Below, piece after piece: positions 51,664-64,000 of a stretch of DNA of 64,000 bases. Positions within the stretch are counted from its first letter, which is position 1, and each line of letters opens with the position of its first letter. Source of the stretch: Pseudisothecium myosuroides (Eukaryota > Streptophyta > Bryopsida > Hypnales > Lembophyllaceae); contig OX637287.1 of the NCBI GenBank assembly GCA_951799445.1, forward strand, positions 5,766,001 to 5,830,000, read 5' to 3'. Both the position numbers and the translations under genes were made by a program. A model generated the notes under the pieces. The model was not told the DNA's origin, searched no databases, and saw only the letters and a program-made list of their open reading frames with translations.

Positions 51664-52329
51664 CCCCTACACACACTCAAATTGAGTCCCTCATGTTTCG
51701 AAGCAGTTATGCAGAGGTCATGTGGGGACTTCCTTCGTCAAGTTTCATGTTTCTTCTCACCAACATATGCCATGATCTTCAGATGTTCCGCACTGATTCT
51801 TCTGATTCAAAAATTGACGCCATTTAAATGATCGATTTTTCACATCATGATCGATCGAATAGGCCATTCTAGAACCATGAATCCTTGGTCCTTGCGTTGG
51901 TTCTTGTTTGCAGACGAGCCTGGTTGAGAGAATCATAGGTAATATATGACATGAATCAGGTTGAAGGGGCAATTGGGATCCCAAATGATGATTAAAACAT
52001 GGTCATAGTATACTCGACAAATCGGATAAGAGTTCAGCCATAGTAGTCCTCAATAATTCAGCCAAGAAAATCCCTTGTGCTTGTAAAAAATCCAAGACAT
52101 GGGAAATCAACTATTGTAACACTGATCATTTCACATTAATACAGTTACACAAAATGTCCGCAAGAAACTTCTTACAGGCCATCTCGTTAACATCTGACTT
52201 ATGGTGCATTGACGACTGCCCAGAGAGACACATGAGTATAGATTCATACTCACTTGAATCTTGGTACGTCATTTTCCGCCATTTGAAGGTTGAAGGCATA
52301 ATAACAAATCGGACGACTACAACTGGTTT
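51664..52329. other. Intergenic and 3' flank of V-ATPase c''
   Basis: It holds the presumed 3'UTR of the V-ATPase gene near 52100-52329. Nothing else was recognised. Confidence 0.45.
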
Positions 52330-53996
52330 TCAGGCTAAAACAGCTGCAGGCCATGTAGCTTGCGACGACATGATGATACCCACAATCACTCCAAAAAGAC
52401 CTAGAGCACTCCCAAAGATTTCAATGACTAAAATCTTGACAAACAAGGTGGAGTTCTGAGCGTCGGAGAGTGCACAGCTGCTGCCTATAATACCCACGCA
52501 TAACCTGCAATAAAAACCAAATGAAAATCTCAATTCTTGTGTAAACCGCCTCCAACTAAATCTTGATCCAAAGGGGGAAACAATTAGTCACGGCCACACA
52601 CATCAAACTTCGGTAGACTCCCAACTTAACAAAACATACATCACAAAGAATCAATATGAGCGGATCTCTTGGCGCACAATTAATCGCTAATTCATCACCT
52701 TTTACCTTTCTTAAAGGAAACCCTGCTGCTCTTGTTAACACCTAAATGCCCAAAAGGCCAAAGATGGTTTCAATCTATAAGAACTGAAATAAATCATTTA
52801 CGACAATTCAAGGAAGGTAACATGTATCAAAGGAAAGAAGAAGTTATAACCTACATTTTTCAGAAATATAGTAATAAAAATGTTTTCAAACTTACTATAA
52901 TCGACTATTGGCTTCCAAAGCAAACTTTAATGATTAGCAATGGCACTCGGGGGTTGAGAGACCTGAAACATGACAAGAAGGACTGAATACATAAAATTCA
53001 GAGGAAGAATCATTTATCAGGGTAAAGAATGGTCACTCACCCGCACAGAAGATTTGCAAAGCCAACGATGATCCCTGACGCGAACAAAGAGTAGCCAGCA
53101 CGCATGGAATCGGGATGAAAAGGTTGCTTTGTTGCCTCCAACTTGGTTTGCAGAATGATGGCTACAATCACTCCGTAGATAGCCACAGCTTCGCAGAAAA
53201 TTACACTGCACATATTTATAAATTCAGTTAGTGACGACAATCGAACCCACCTGTAGATTCGGTCCAAGAAACCAGGAATGGTAATCTTCAGTCCCCCACT
53301 CAAAAATGCTCACCTGATTAGGTTCTTCGACGTGATTCGGGGAGCCTTGATTGCTGCACCTAAAAGACTGCTCCCGGTTATGTAAATCCCCCTGTTCAAA
53401 ATATCAGCTCAGATATAAGATCCAACAGCTCTCATAGGAAGAATCCAACACCGAAAACAACACCCACGGACTGGGAAGAAGTCGCAGAGTGAGGGTTTTA
53501 ACCGGAGACGCTTTGAGAACACTATGCTACAAAATTCGTAAGCAATTTCCACCAGTTCCAAAACTACAAATCAAAGTGAAATAGATGCGCCTTCCATTTC
53601 TCATTCAAGAAAAAATTACTGGCAAATATTCTGAAGTGTCCAACCCCTCTGAAAACCCGGATCAGCGCTTAGAAGGACACTCTTTCTTCCTAAGACACCA
53701 GAACAGCATCCGCAAGCGTCCATCTCGATTCACCCCTCAAAAATACATCAGAATGTTGTCTACATAACCAAACATGAGCAGCTAAAACTTGTTCTCAAAA
53801 ACAAACCCGTCCATGGCGTCGAGAATCTGCGATTCTCACAGCTACAAAGAAAACCCCAAAAGAAAGCCGTCAAATACCAGGAAGCTCCGAGGACAGACAC
53901 GCCAATTGAGATCGCAATTCCAATGGCCGAGTACACATAGGGCGACATGTACAGCAACGCATGAGTCCACGCATACCACCACGCCACAAACCCCAT
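52330..53996 (-). CDS. VHA-c'': V-type H+-ATPase proteolipid subunit c'' , 4 exons, 178 aa
   Basis: Exons: 53996-53878, 53391-53314, 53205-53041 and 52504-52330; in frame, 537 nt. This is the c''-type member of the membrane proton-carrying ring of the vacuolar ATPase V0 sector. Four membrane spans are evident. Conserved blocks are [54 protein letters not shown] with the proton-binding Glu (residue 71), and [20 protein letters not shown]. The end is [12 protein letters not shown]. The first in-frame ATG at 53996 gives a length typical of plant c'' (about 175-180 aa); the upstream open frame lacks an ATG. A solo MITE-like terminus (TTAACACCTAAATGCCC) lies in intron 3. Confidence 0.94.
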
Positions 53997-53999
53997 CGC

Positions 54000-54734
54000 G
54001 GCAGATCTACTCCTGCCAACAAGGAGATTCTTCCAAGTGCTCTTCCTATTTTCCCAAGCGAATCGAGTAGGCAGCGAGGAACTGCAAAACTGCGGAACCA
54101 CAGGAGCTGCGGACTACGAAGATCGAGAAACAATTGGCATCGGCAGAAATCAAACCCTAAACGAGCTCCGCTAGAAAATGCAACAACGAGAAAAGAGAAC
54201 GTCGGATCTTCCTGGTGAGGCTGCGTGTAAACGCGTCCACTAGCGCATGGATGACTTCTTAAATTTGGAATGGATGTAAAATTCGAATGGATGTTAAATT
54301 TGAATGGATGAAACGCTTGGGTGCAATTTTTGAACAAGGATTCAATTTTCTGTAGGTAGTGTAATTTGCAATTTTTTATATATGGAGTGATTAAGCTATT
54401 GCCATTCATGACTAAGTATGAAGGTTATGGATGAAATTTCAATTATTCACTCAAATATATGGACATTCATGCAAGTGAGGCAATATCGTTATATCTTGAG
54501 TGAATTTTGGCAATCTCACCTATTAAAAAATGGAAAATATTGCAACAGAAAATCGTCACAAATAAACATCTTATTTCTAAATTTTTTGGATGGACCTCAA
54601 AGAATGAAATTTGAATAGTCACCTCTCTGAAATGGCGTATTACCTGGCGGGTTGTGTGTACATGCAATTAGACAATTTTACAACTGAAACTGTAAATACA
54701 TTTGAGTGCATTTTAGAGGCTCATTATTTTATAT
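54000..54734. other. Upstream flank of V-ATPase c'' and AT-rich intergenic DNA
   Basis: The first 230 bp are GC-richer and probably hold the leader and promoter. A 179-codon minus ORF (53870-54409) overlaps exon 1 in another frame and is not considered real. Confidence 0.5.
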
Positions 54735-55585
54735 CTTCAAGGTAATGTTGTTAGTGTGGATTATTGCATAAATTAGTTAGGACAACTGTAAAAACTTAAT
54801 CCTAGAACAATGTCGTACATAGAAGTTTTGAAGATTTCAGAGAGGATTTAGAGGCCTTTAAGATAGAAAAAAAAATTTCATCCAATTGAGGGGGGGCATA
54901 AATGCATTTAATATTGGAAATTCTTTCAATGTAGCATTATTGAGTTTTGTATAGAAACGATGCTTAATCTACAGATCACACTTGTCATGTATTTTTGCTA
55001 CTTCTTGCCATATATTCATGATATGTATGGCTAAAAATCTATATTTAATTCACATCAAAATCTTTCTTTTAGGGGATTTGGGATTTGATATGAAGTTTTC
55101 CACTAAATCAAAGACTCATATTTTTTTCAATTTTCACAAAAAAAATATAAAATTTTTATGACCTATGGAAGACATCTGATTCCTTTCCTAGCAAATAATA
55201 TAAAATTTCATTTATATATAGGAGTTGCAAAATGACTACATTAAAAGTAAGGGACTGTAAAATTTGATTGAATAGTTTTGGACCCGTAATTTTAGAGTAA
55301 AACTTTAAATGATGAATCTACTATTGTGATCATCAACCTAAAAATTACCTTAAGCTTGATCTAATGCTTACCGCCATAGTTGCACTTCTTGTTTCTACAA
55401 AAACTTCAAAGTCATAAATCAGATCCTTTAAATCCTTTGCAAGAATAGAAGATCAAAGACAACATTTAAACTACAAATTACAAATGTCACATCAAAAAAC
55501 AAATGCATATTTGGATACATTCCTAGGAACTCAATTTTGGCATAGTATTTTGGAATTATTTTTTTAGAGAGGTAAATAGCTTAGC
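54735..55585. repeat. Dispersed repeat F, copy 1 (uninterrupted)
   Basis: It matches 62351-62888 and then 63721-64000. Shared blocks include TTCAATGTAGCATTATTGAG, CACACTTGTCATGTATTTTT and TCCTTTGCAAGA. It serves as the empty-site reference for the MITE in copy 2. No coding capacity seen. Confidence 0.75.
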
Positions 55586-55689
55586 TTTGTATTTAAATCA
55601 ATGCTCGAACCAAAAGATATATTCTCCATGACCAAAAGTCATACCATCCAAAGTAAAATAATTAATTTCTAAAAGCAATAAAATGACCA

Positions 55690-56290
55690 AAATACAAATA
55701 TATAAAACAATAAAACAATAAAACAATAATATTTTTCCATTTATATATTTATATCTATAGGAAATGCTTTCATTTGATTCATTAATTTAGATTATTGATG
55801 TGAAAGTTGTGAATGGTCTTATTTTGTTGTCAATAAGAGGAATTCAGTCTTGTAAAAATAATAAATAATTATGATTGATTTTTGAACTCATTTTTTATGG
55901 TTTTCCAAAAATCAAGCTTTATATAGTTTAAATTTTTTTCTTGAGTACTTTAGCTCATTGTTAAAATTAATGTCTTTTGACTCCATCTTAGTTAGAGTTA
56001 ATAACGATTTATATTTTCTTTCCATGTTATACCCAATTCTACCAAACACTTTTCAAAATGAAAATCAAATTTCATTGGACTCTTCATTCAATTTTCTACT
56101 ATAAAGATTTGCATTTCAAAACTTGCAGCTCCAAAATTTAGAATTAAGAGGATTCAAAGTCTAATATCCAAGTATGGTATTGTGCTGCAAAAACATTTAT
56201 TTTCAGTTAAATGCTACAATTTTGTAACCTATATAGTCAAAGTTTCTCTTGCACATTTCCATACTTACCAAGTGCATAAGGATGACAATC
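55690..56290. mobile_element. Ancient degenerate family a MITE
   Basis: Blocks such as ACTATAAAGATTTGCATTTC, AAAACTTGCAGCTCCAAAAT and CCATACTTACCAAGTGCATA follow the same order as in 60566-61330. The TTAA termini are gone. An AAAACAAT microsatellite is at about 55705-55730. Confidence 0.45.
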
Positions 56291-56360
56291 CCACACCACA
56301 ATCCATCTATAGTGAGGAAGATATCAAAACAAGAGAAAAAATGATATCATAAGTTATTGT

Positions 56361-56593
56361 GGAAATCGAATCAAAACAAGAGAAGAAATGATATGACAAG
56401 TCATCATGGTAATCAAATCAAAGAGAATACAATATTAGCATTTGTTGTTGGGATAAAGGTTACATGTCCCTTTTATAATTGCGGAAATCAAATCAAAACA
56501 AGAAAAGAAATGATATGACAAGTCATCATGGTAATCAAATCAAAGAGAATACAATATTGGCATTTGTTGTTGGGACAAAGGTTACATGTCCCC
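56361..56593. repeat. Tandem duplication, unit about 121 bp, two copies
   Basis: Copies starting GGAAATCGAATCAAAACAAG (56361) and GGAAATCAAATCAAAACAAG (56483) run through ATGATATGACAAGTCATCAT and end AAAGGTTACATGTCCC. They are nearly identical. Confidence 0.85.
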
Positions 56594-56684
56594 TTTAGAA
56601 AAATCCGTCCTTTAGACACTCAAGAGATTTTTGAATATTTGATGACATATTATCAAATTCTTTATAATTACGTCGATCATGGTG

Positions 56685-56740
56685 GAATCCAATAATGTCA
56701 ATGTTGTATGTGTCGTATGACAAACAACATTATTGGATTC
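56685..56740. repeat. Short hairpin
   Basis: GAATCCAATAATG near the left end pairs with CATTATTGGATTC at the right. The pairing extends to TGTTGT/ACAACA apart from a small bulge. Confidence 0.6.
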
Positions 56741-56946
56741 AACATTATCATCTTGACAAGATCTCCATCAATTAAAATCCAATGCAAGCTAAGGCAATAC
56801 GATGGAGTCAAAAGGGATGAATGTCCAGAGTAAAAGGACAAGATTATTTACAGGGCACTAGGATTTGTTTAGAATTGAAGGTTGCTAGCATGGCGAAAGA
56901 GGTCAACAAGATCAAGATTGGAGTGACTATTTAGGGTAGCAAAATA

Positions 56947-57268
56947 CATCTCGAACTTAGTGGCTTCATACTTGCGTACCATAATTGTATTGATTACGTG
57001 TATTTGGACGCACTGAATCAGTGCGAAAACAATGAATATCAATAACGTATGATTCTTGTACTATTATTAGTATAATTTATTTGCATTTTAGATACCACAT
57101 TTGTATAATTAAAGTACATAAATTGTACGCTTTTAAAACCCTTTTTAACGACACTGATTCAGTGCGTCCAAATACACGTAATCAGTACGATTATGGTACA
57201 CAGGTATGAAGCCACTGAATCAGTACGATATCTGTTAAAAAAATGTCATTCCTTAAGTTCGAGATGTA
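56947..57268. mobile_element. Foldback element with CACTGAATCAGTG palindromes (about 320 bp)
   Basis: The left arm runs from ACATCTCGAACTTA through GTGGCTTCATACTTGCGTAC, GATTACGTGTATTTGGACGC and ACTGAATCAGTGCG. The right arm (about 57150-57268) is the near-complement, with an extra insert before CATCTCGAACTTAAGG. The arms are about 85-115 bases. The 13-base near-palindrome CACTGA(A/T)TCAGTG recurs in both arms. Confidence 0.7.
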
Positions 57269-57269
57269 G

Positions 57270-59910
57270 GCCCCAGGTGGCTTCAGTTGGAGTTCGCAAT
57301 TGAAAGGGTTTGTCTAGATTTGTTACAAAGTTGATGCTTCTTGCATTTAAAAATTATAGTTAGTTTAACTTGCTGAAAAGAAAGAGAAACAAAGCGAAAG
57401 CTATAATTTTTTAATAAAATATATATTCTATAAATCATAATATCTATGCCTTTAGTTTTGTTATCACATCTTTCCAAAGAGTGACACTCTCTTACAACCT
57501 TTTTGGTCTTCATACATGTTTTAGCTTCAAATATTTTTTGTTTTTAATATCATTTCTGTATCCTTGGTTGAAACCTATTTATTGGCTCAAAGGCTCTCAA
57601 CAGCTTTAGTTTCCGATATTATAAAGAATTTAAAAAAAATTATCATATAGAGAAAGAAACTTAATTTTGTTAGTTTGAGAAAAAACAACCAAATATGGTA
57701 AATTCCATTCCATTGTAGTTAGTTTATTGGTAAATATATTTCTTGTAAGATAAAATATAACTAATATGATTTGAAGATATCTTTATAAGGCCCTTGAAAT
57801 AAACAATATTTTTAAAGATATGAAAATTTGGTATAATGCTAAACATATATAGCATTTTGATTTAGTCATGATTTTCAAGCATAAATAATAAATTGCAACA
57901 TGTCTACAAGGTCGGATCTACCATTGCATTAGCCATTATGTATTAGTAAAATATAAAACCAATAATTTAGATTTCCTTTGAAAACTAATTGTCACTTTAG
58001 TATTATTGATTTCACTAGATTTTTTTGCCTTGAATTAAGATAATGTTTGACTTACAATGAATTTTTTTAAATATTAATTTTACAAATTTAGTGAAATCAT
58101 TTGAAGGGCCTTTTCTTAAACTAAGAAAGTCAAATTACTTAAGTTTTGAAAATCTAAATTTTTCGTTAATATTAGGAAATTAAACAAAATTTCTTTAAAA
58201 ATTGGGTGGATGAAATTGAAATATGTATAAAGACATAGTGAGATTTGCAAAATTAAGAAAGACTTAGAATGGGTAGATCAAGTGATCTAAAGTTAACACA
58301 ACAATATTCTTACTCCATTTACAGAATTATCCACAAAATAAGGTAGGTTGATCCATTGTTATTCATTTGATCATTGCAAATGTTTACACTAATTGGATTT
58401 ACAATTTTGTTTTGGCAAAAGAATGGCATATCAAAGAATTTTTTCATGTACATGTCAATCAATTCATTTTCGAGTACAAAAACACATATTATAGAGGGTC
58501 AAAGCAAAATTAAACATGTAGCTTCCCATCTCGCTTTCTATTGTTGTCCTTAGGGGATGAAGGTTGCTATTATGTGAGTATAGGAGTGTGAGCCTATGAG
58601 CTTAGAATACTACACACCTATGTTATGGATGTATATACTATAGAAATCGTCTATTATTATAGTATATATATATTACAAATGTCCATATTATAGGTGTTTA
58701 TGATACATACACCTTCTATAGTGTGTGGTATTTATATTATAGGTACCTATATTGTAGGCTCAATGCTCACAAGCTCGCATTCTAGGGCTCACATATTAGC
58801 ACCGTTGCTTAGGGGACTATTCACATCCATTTGGATTCTAATGTGGTTCTTTTGACTCCATACACATTTGCAATTGCTTAGCTTCCCTCAAGATTTTGGA
58901 ATAATGAATGAACCTTTTGCCATCTATAAAAACACATGGTGGTGTTCATTGAAATTTTCAACTCAATTCCAATTCTATCAATCCAAAGTCGACACTGAAG
59001 TTGTCATGATGCCAATCTTGATAAAGGTTGGTTATCCATGTGTGTTCATTTGCAATGAAAAAATAAAACAAGAGCTATACTATGATTTTTTTAATTTAAA
59101 AGTTTTTCAAGAAAGAACTAAAAGGTACAAAAAATAATTTGCCTACTTACTCTAATTTTAAAAAATCAGAACTCGAGTACCCTTCAAATTCAACGAGCTT
59201 GATTGTCTTGTACACCTTACACCTTGCATTTACATAATACAATTGTCATTTTTTTGATTGATGGAGGGTATAAGATTAGATATGGAAGTAATAATGTACT
59301 GTCAACACAAAATTGTACCTACATGTTTCACAATCATGTGGATTTGTCAATTCTTTGACAAGTTGGAGGTACAAGATATCATTGGAGACATGAGTGATCT
59401 TTGACAGGCGGGAGATACGAGATATAATTAGAAATAGGAGTGACTTTGTCAATGCCAAAATACACTTACAAGTCTCACATATAGACAAATATGGTTTGTA
59501 ACCAAGCCCTTTATAGTACACTATAATATTAACTTTACATGGATTCTTGTACTTGATTCTTGTACAATTATGATGGAATTGTGTCCTTTATTTAGAATAT
59601 GATGTTTTGTGATTGGTTCATACTATTTTATTACTAGATCCTATTGGAGCAATTGATTGGATCTTCCTTTGAAAGTATTAAGTTTGAATGAAATTGTAAG
59701 ACAACTGCATCTAAGTAAGGTAGAACTGCCCATTACCATACAGATTTGCTATCTAGGTACTTTGGAGAAGATGTTTGTCAGCTCCCATATTTTTCAGAGA
59801 TAGTAAAGTTTGAGAGAAGTCATTTGCAAAAAGAATGAAGAGATTCTGACAAGAATTGAATTTTCTGTGATTTTTCAAAGACGAAATGTTAAAGCATGAA
59901 TAGACCCTTG
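57270..59910. other. AT-rich intergenic DNA, no gene recognised
   Basis: Only short ORFs occur. TATA/ATAG-rich imperfect repeats lie around 58600-58760. Nothing here could be assigned a function. Confidence 0.5.
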
Positions 59911-59913
59911 TTG

Positions 59914-59992
59914 AAGCATGGGCTGATCCTTCTTAAAGCATGGGCTGATCCTTCTTAAAGTATGGGCTGATCCTTCTTAAAGTATGGGCTGA
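59914..59992. repeat. 22-bp tandem repeat, about 3.5 copies
   Basis: The unit is GCATGGGCTGATCCTTCTTA plus AA (first base of later units varies). The last copy breaks off at TATGGGCTGACG. Confidence 0.85.
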
Positions 59993-60565
59993 CGTGTCCG
60001 CTTCCCAAGTGCATTGCCATTATGGCAAAGGATTACTAAGATTGTGATAATGGATTGATCACTGATGCAAATGGAAGGGCCATGTAGGTGTCGGAATTAG
60101 GTACTTGACGATATTGGGCAGTGCTACCTTAATTGAGATTGAATTATGAAATTAACCTCTATAGATTATGGCCTAGAATGCACAATGCAAACCTACCATT
60201 GCTTTTGGATTGTATTATAATTATTAATACCATGAAACTTCAATGTTTATTTGTTTCTGTACTAAAATGCATGCTAAGCAAATTTGAGATTCCTTTAATT
60301 TTGACTCCCAACAATATCCAACGTAACATATTACTATGGGCCCTGCTCAAATAGCCAAGGTGAATTGACCCCTCATTGCCCCACAATTTACATTAAATTT
60401 TTTTTATTTGTAATACATGATAAAATTCGAAAAATTTGAATTCATATTTGCAATTAGTGGACCAAAATTAGCTAGAAGAGGTAAAAAAATACAAAAAAAT
60501 GCAGCACAAAATAGGTGGCAATTTATTACAATTACCCTTTGTTGGAGCAATCTTCCCTAGCCTAC

Positions 60566-61330
60566 TTAAACCCTAAAGGACCATTGTCCCTTTCAAACAA
60601 GGGGACGGAGGGCAGTCCGGGCAGCAAAAAAAAATGGACAAAAATTTGAATTTTTTTTTATATATTTTTTTTCTCATAGATTATATTTTTGTCTATCTGG
60701 AAAGCTTTGATTCATTTCATTTGGATATGTTATGAGAAAGTTATGGACATTCTTGTTTTTCGGGCAGTTAGAGCATCTTCTTGAAAAAAATAACTCGTAG
60801 GAATCATTTTTGAATGCAATTTTTCAAATTTTTCAATTTTTTTTTTTTTTCATGGTTTAGTTTACCATTGGGATTAATGCATTTTAATTCCATCTAAGAG
60901 ATATTAATATTTTAGATTTCCTTTCTATCTTGGACCTACTTCTACTTAATAATTTTTTTAAGAATGATAATTAAGTTTTTTTGAATTCTCTTTTTTTTCC
61001 TAGACTCTCAACTCAATTCTCCACTATAAAGATTTAAAGTCAAAACTCTGTAGTGCAAAAATTTTAAGTTAAAAATGTTCAAAGTCAAAAAATCTAGTCC
61101 CGCAATGTGCTGAAAAACTTGTTTTTTTCACTTTAAACTCAGATATCTTGCAATCTATGAGGTCAAAAATTCTGAAATTTTTTCCATACACTCTCATACT
61201 AGTTAAGTGTAAGATCCTACGGTTATATGTGGAAAAAAAACAATTTTCAATTTTTTTTACTTCTTGCTATAGAAATGGCAGTTTTGAGTGTTTTTTGGGC
61301 AAAAAAAGGCCTTGGTCCTTTAGGGGTTAA
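60566..61330. mobile_element. TTAA-flanked MITE, family a (765 bp)
   Basis: The left end is TTAAACCCTAAAGGACCATT and the right end GGTCCTTTAGGGGTTAA. It is the reverse-oriented full-length relative of 4812-5748. No transposase ORF. Confidence 0.78.
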
Positions 61331-61960
61331 ATGCTCATTATGATTCAAACTCCACAACTGATTTCAAGGCCCATGTCTATTTGCTCTTCACTCCTCTGTT
61401 CATTCCAAGTCCAAAATTGGCCTTGGAATTTGCTACTATATTTCTAAAGTGACTACACAATGAAAGCCTATGTAGTGAAATTAGGTTGCCTTTATAATCC
61501 GGGTGCCTTATGTAGGAAGTTACCTCATGACTCACTGCTTGTCCATATGGAGGTGCATGCAACTCTTTAAGTTACTTTTAATATTAAAGAATGTTTACTA
61601 CAATAATTATCAATGAAAATTATTGCATCCTTGTAGTGAATATTTTTAGAGTGTAAAATGTCAAGAAAATAGTGGAGGCTATTTCATTTCACTATTTTGC
61701 GTATTGTATTGCATTTGGATCAATTGAGCTACGTTGAAGGCACGTGGACATTGCATGCCATATTCTAAATTTAAACCCTACAATCGATTCCAATACCAAT
61801 GCCTACTTGCCCTTCATTCTAATTATGAGTTCAAAATTGGCCATGAAATTTGCCATTATATTTCTAAAGTCACTACAAGGGATAGTGAAATTAGGTTGCT
61901 TTAACAATCTGGTTGCCTTATCTAGATATGTGTAATTTTGTAGGATGTGATTTTGTACTA
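61331..61960. repeat. Two diverged copies of a 170-190 bp unit
   Basis: 61333-61525 and 61765-61935 share CAAAATTGGCC, GAAATTTGC(C/T)A(T/C)TATATTTCTAAAGT, TAGTGAAATTAGGTTGC and TGCCTTAT blocks. They are separated by unrelated sequence. Confidence 0.6.
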
Positions 61961-62350
61961 CTCCGAAGGTTGTCACAAATTCACTAATAAAAATCTAAAA
62001 CCATTTTTATTTTCATCTTCAATATAAAGGTCACTAATTGGGCCAAGAAAAAACCAAATTATTATTTTTAGGTGCCAGTCCTAACTCAAAGATTCAAGAC
62101 TACCACCACCTATTCCAATTGAAGGTGTGAAACTACCTCTAGAATCACAAGTATCTTCTTGCAGGTTTTTGGGTTTGTTTTGGTTACTAATGCTTAAAAG
62201 TTTGGTTGTGGTGAGAATAGGAGTTGAAAGATAGCTTATTATACTTAGCCATTGCCCCAAGATGCTTATTTGTATTATCAAAATCGTTGGTTTGAATGTG
62301 TGAGGCTTCCTAGATGTACAAGTCAAGGCAAATGGCAAAAATTACAGTTG
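61961..62350. other. AT-rich intergenic DNA
   Basis: No supported gene. The 85-codon minus ORF at 62081-62338 shows no domain. Confidence 0.45.
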
Positions 62351-64000
62351 AATCATTTCAAAGCAATGTTATTAGGGTGGTTTGCATGTATTAGTTAGGA
62401 CAATTGTAACAATTTAACCCTAGAACAATATTGTAGATGTTTTGTATTTGATGGAGGATTTTAGAAAAGACTTCCAAAAGGACTTTGTAGAAACCTCTAA
62501 GATGGAAAACAATCATCCAAGTGGGGCTTGAATGTTTTTGATATTGAAAATTCCTTCAATGTAGCATTATTGAGTTTTGTATAGAAAATGATGCTTGATC
62601 CAGAAATCACACTTGTCATGTATTTTTGCTATTTTTTGCCACTTATTCTTGATTTCTATGACTTAAATTCAAATCAAGATATTTTTTTTAATGTATTTGG
62701 AATTTGATATGAAATTTTTCCACTGAATCAAAGGTTCAAAGATTTTTTTTAATTTTCACAAAAATATGAAGTTTATATGACTTACAAAAAACATTTAATT
62801 CCATCTCTCAAAAATAAAAGTAAAATTTTATTTATACACACTTGCAAAATGACTCCTTTGGGAATGAAGGATTGTGAAATTTGATTATTTAACCCCTAAT
62901 TGCCTAAACGGCCATATATGATTGCTCCTAAATTTTAGGCTTATTTTGATGTCGGCAATTAAATTCTTTTAACTGTTTAAAAAAAAAATTTGAGCTATAT
63001 TGAAGGTTGACTATTAAAAACTTGGATTTCTTTTTTAAAAAGGTAAATATTTGATTTTTGAAAGGTCTTCAAAGGCGTATATGTAACTTAGTAGAAGAAT
63101 AGAAGAATAAAGCTGGTTGTGAATTTTATTTGGTTTCCCGGCTTTGAGTAGAGCTTGCCACTTTTGTTTTATTTGAGATCTAAAAAACTTATCTTCATCC
63201 ATTTGCTTTGAAAATGGTCCCAATGAAAAAAATAAAGTGTTTCATGAATTTCACAATTGGAAATTTAAACATGCAAGTGTTGATTTGGAGTTATTTGCAA
63301 TTTCTAATTATAAAAAAAAATTGCATTTCAACAATTGCAAGGTTGATTGTGCAATGGATTTGATAGCTCTTCATTTGAACTTAAGGTTTTTGGAAGTGCA
63401 TTTTAGCATGCTAACATGATTTCTAGATGTTCATGTCACATCCAATCTTAAAAACTCTTAAATGCAAATCTCTCAAACATTGTGGGGACAAACAACATAC
63501 TAAAAGTAGAATACATACATTTCTCTTGTTATGATCTCACAATTCCTATGCAATTTCACACTCAAAACTTGTGTGGACACTAATAAGCAAGCTCTTTAAA
63601 CATTTATATGGTTAGATTTTAGAAAGAAAACCAATTTGCTTCATTGGGGATAACTACAAGTCCTTGCTTTTGTTCTTGGGAAAAACACACTTGGAAAGGC
63701 TTAGGTACTTAGGGATAAAGTGGTCTAGCCATAATTTCAGGATAAAACTTGAAATGATGAACCTACTACCATCATCATCAACCAAAAAATTATCCTTTGA
63801 TTGGATGCATAGTTGCCTTCTTATTTCTACAGGAATTTAAAAGTTATAAATCAAACACTTTGAATCCTTTGCAAGATCATTGGATTAAAGAAATAATTTT
63901 AAATACTAAATAACAATGTCAAGTCAAAGAACAATGAATATTTGGGTAAATTCCTCCAATTTCAATTTTGGCTTATTTTTGGATAGGTAAACAGATTAGC
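62351..64000. repeat. Dispersed repeat F, copy 2, interrupted and running off the window
   Basis: It is the same repeat as 54735-55585. It is split after TTTGATTA near 62887 by an insert of about 830 bp and resumes at about 63721. Confidence 0.7.
62889..63718. mobile_element. TTAA-type MITE inserted in repeat F (about 830 bp)
   Basis: The left end is TTAACCCCTAATTGCCTAA and the right end CTTAGGTACTTAGGGATAA, which are inverted with mismatches. The uninterrupted paralogue at about 55280 lacks this segment, which supports it as a discrete insertion. The interior differs from families a-d. Confidence 0.65.

Noticed and set aside
53870..54409. 179-codon minus-strand ORF over V-ATPase exon 1
   Set aside because: It is a different frame from the clearly conserved c'' exon and runs through presumed leader sequence.

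Overview
The window reads as nuclear DNA of a land plant. It holds a few intron-rich genes with plant-specific architecture (an alpha-expansin, a phytepsin-type aspartic protease with the plant-specific saposin-like insert, a plastid-targeted FAD oxidoreductase, a plant-type DHHC acyltransferase and V-ATPase subunit c''), set in AT-rich, transposon-filled intergenic DNA. The species cannot be named from sequence alone. A seed-free lineage (lycophyte, fern or moss) is plausible but unproven. No rRNA, tRNA, CRISPR or bacterial-type operon was seen.

Layout. 1-8.7 kb: AT-rich DNA with short TIR elements and an orphan exon that resembles the start of a subtilase. 8.7-15.1 kb: a tandem array in which the upstream region, promoter, 5'UTR and first signal-peptide codons of an expansin gene are repeated several times before the one complete gene (14.94-16.65 kb). 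19.97-25.03 kb, minus: a 13-exon FAD-dependent oxidoreductase (567 aa). 28.9-33.9 kb, plus: a 13-coding-exon aspartic protease (501 aa) with a 5'UTR intron ending at the ATG and one GC-AG intron. 35.07-40.23 kb, minus: a 10-exon DHHC protein S-acyltransferase (702 aa). 44.9-50.2 kb: a decayed Tc1/mariner-type transposase split by a Ty1/copia element, which itself carries an antisense fragment resembling an organellar single-stranded DNA-binding protein (OSB). 52.3-54.0 kb, minus: V-ATPase c'' (178 aa, 4 exons). 54-64 kb: AT-rich repeats and foldback elements.

All five gene models were assembled by hand. Exons join in frame at GT-AG sites (one GC-AG), and the resulting lengths fit their families.

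The most notable features are the serial amplification of the expansin promoter and 5' end; a multi-copy MITE family with TTAA at both ends and CCCCTAAAGG termini (piggyBac-like); MITEs that share one core but have different termini (TTAA-type and Stowaway-type); and the copia element with an apparent captured host-gene fragment nested in a mariner relic. The five genes do not form a pathway. They are independent housekeeping, cell-wall and membrane genes whose introns have been colonised by MITEs.
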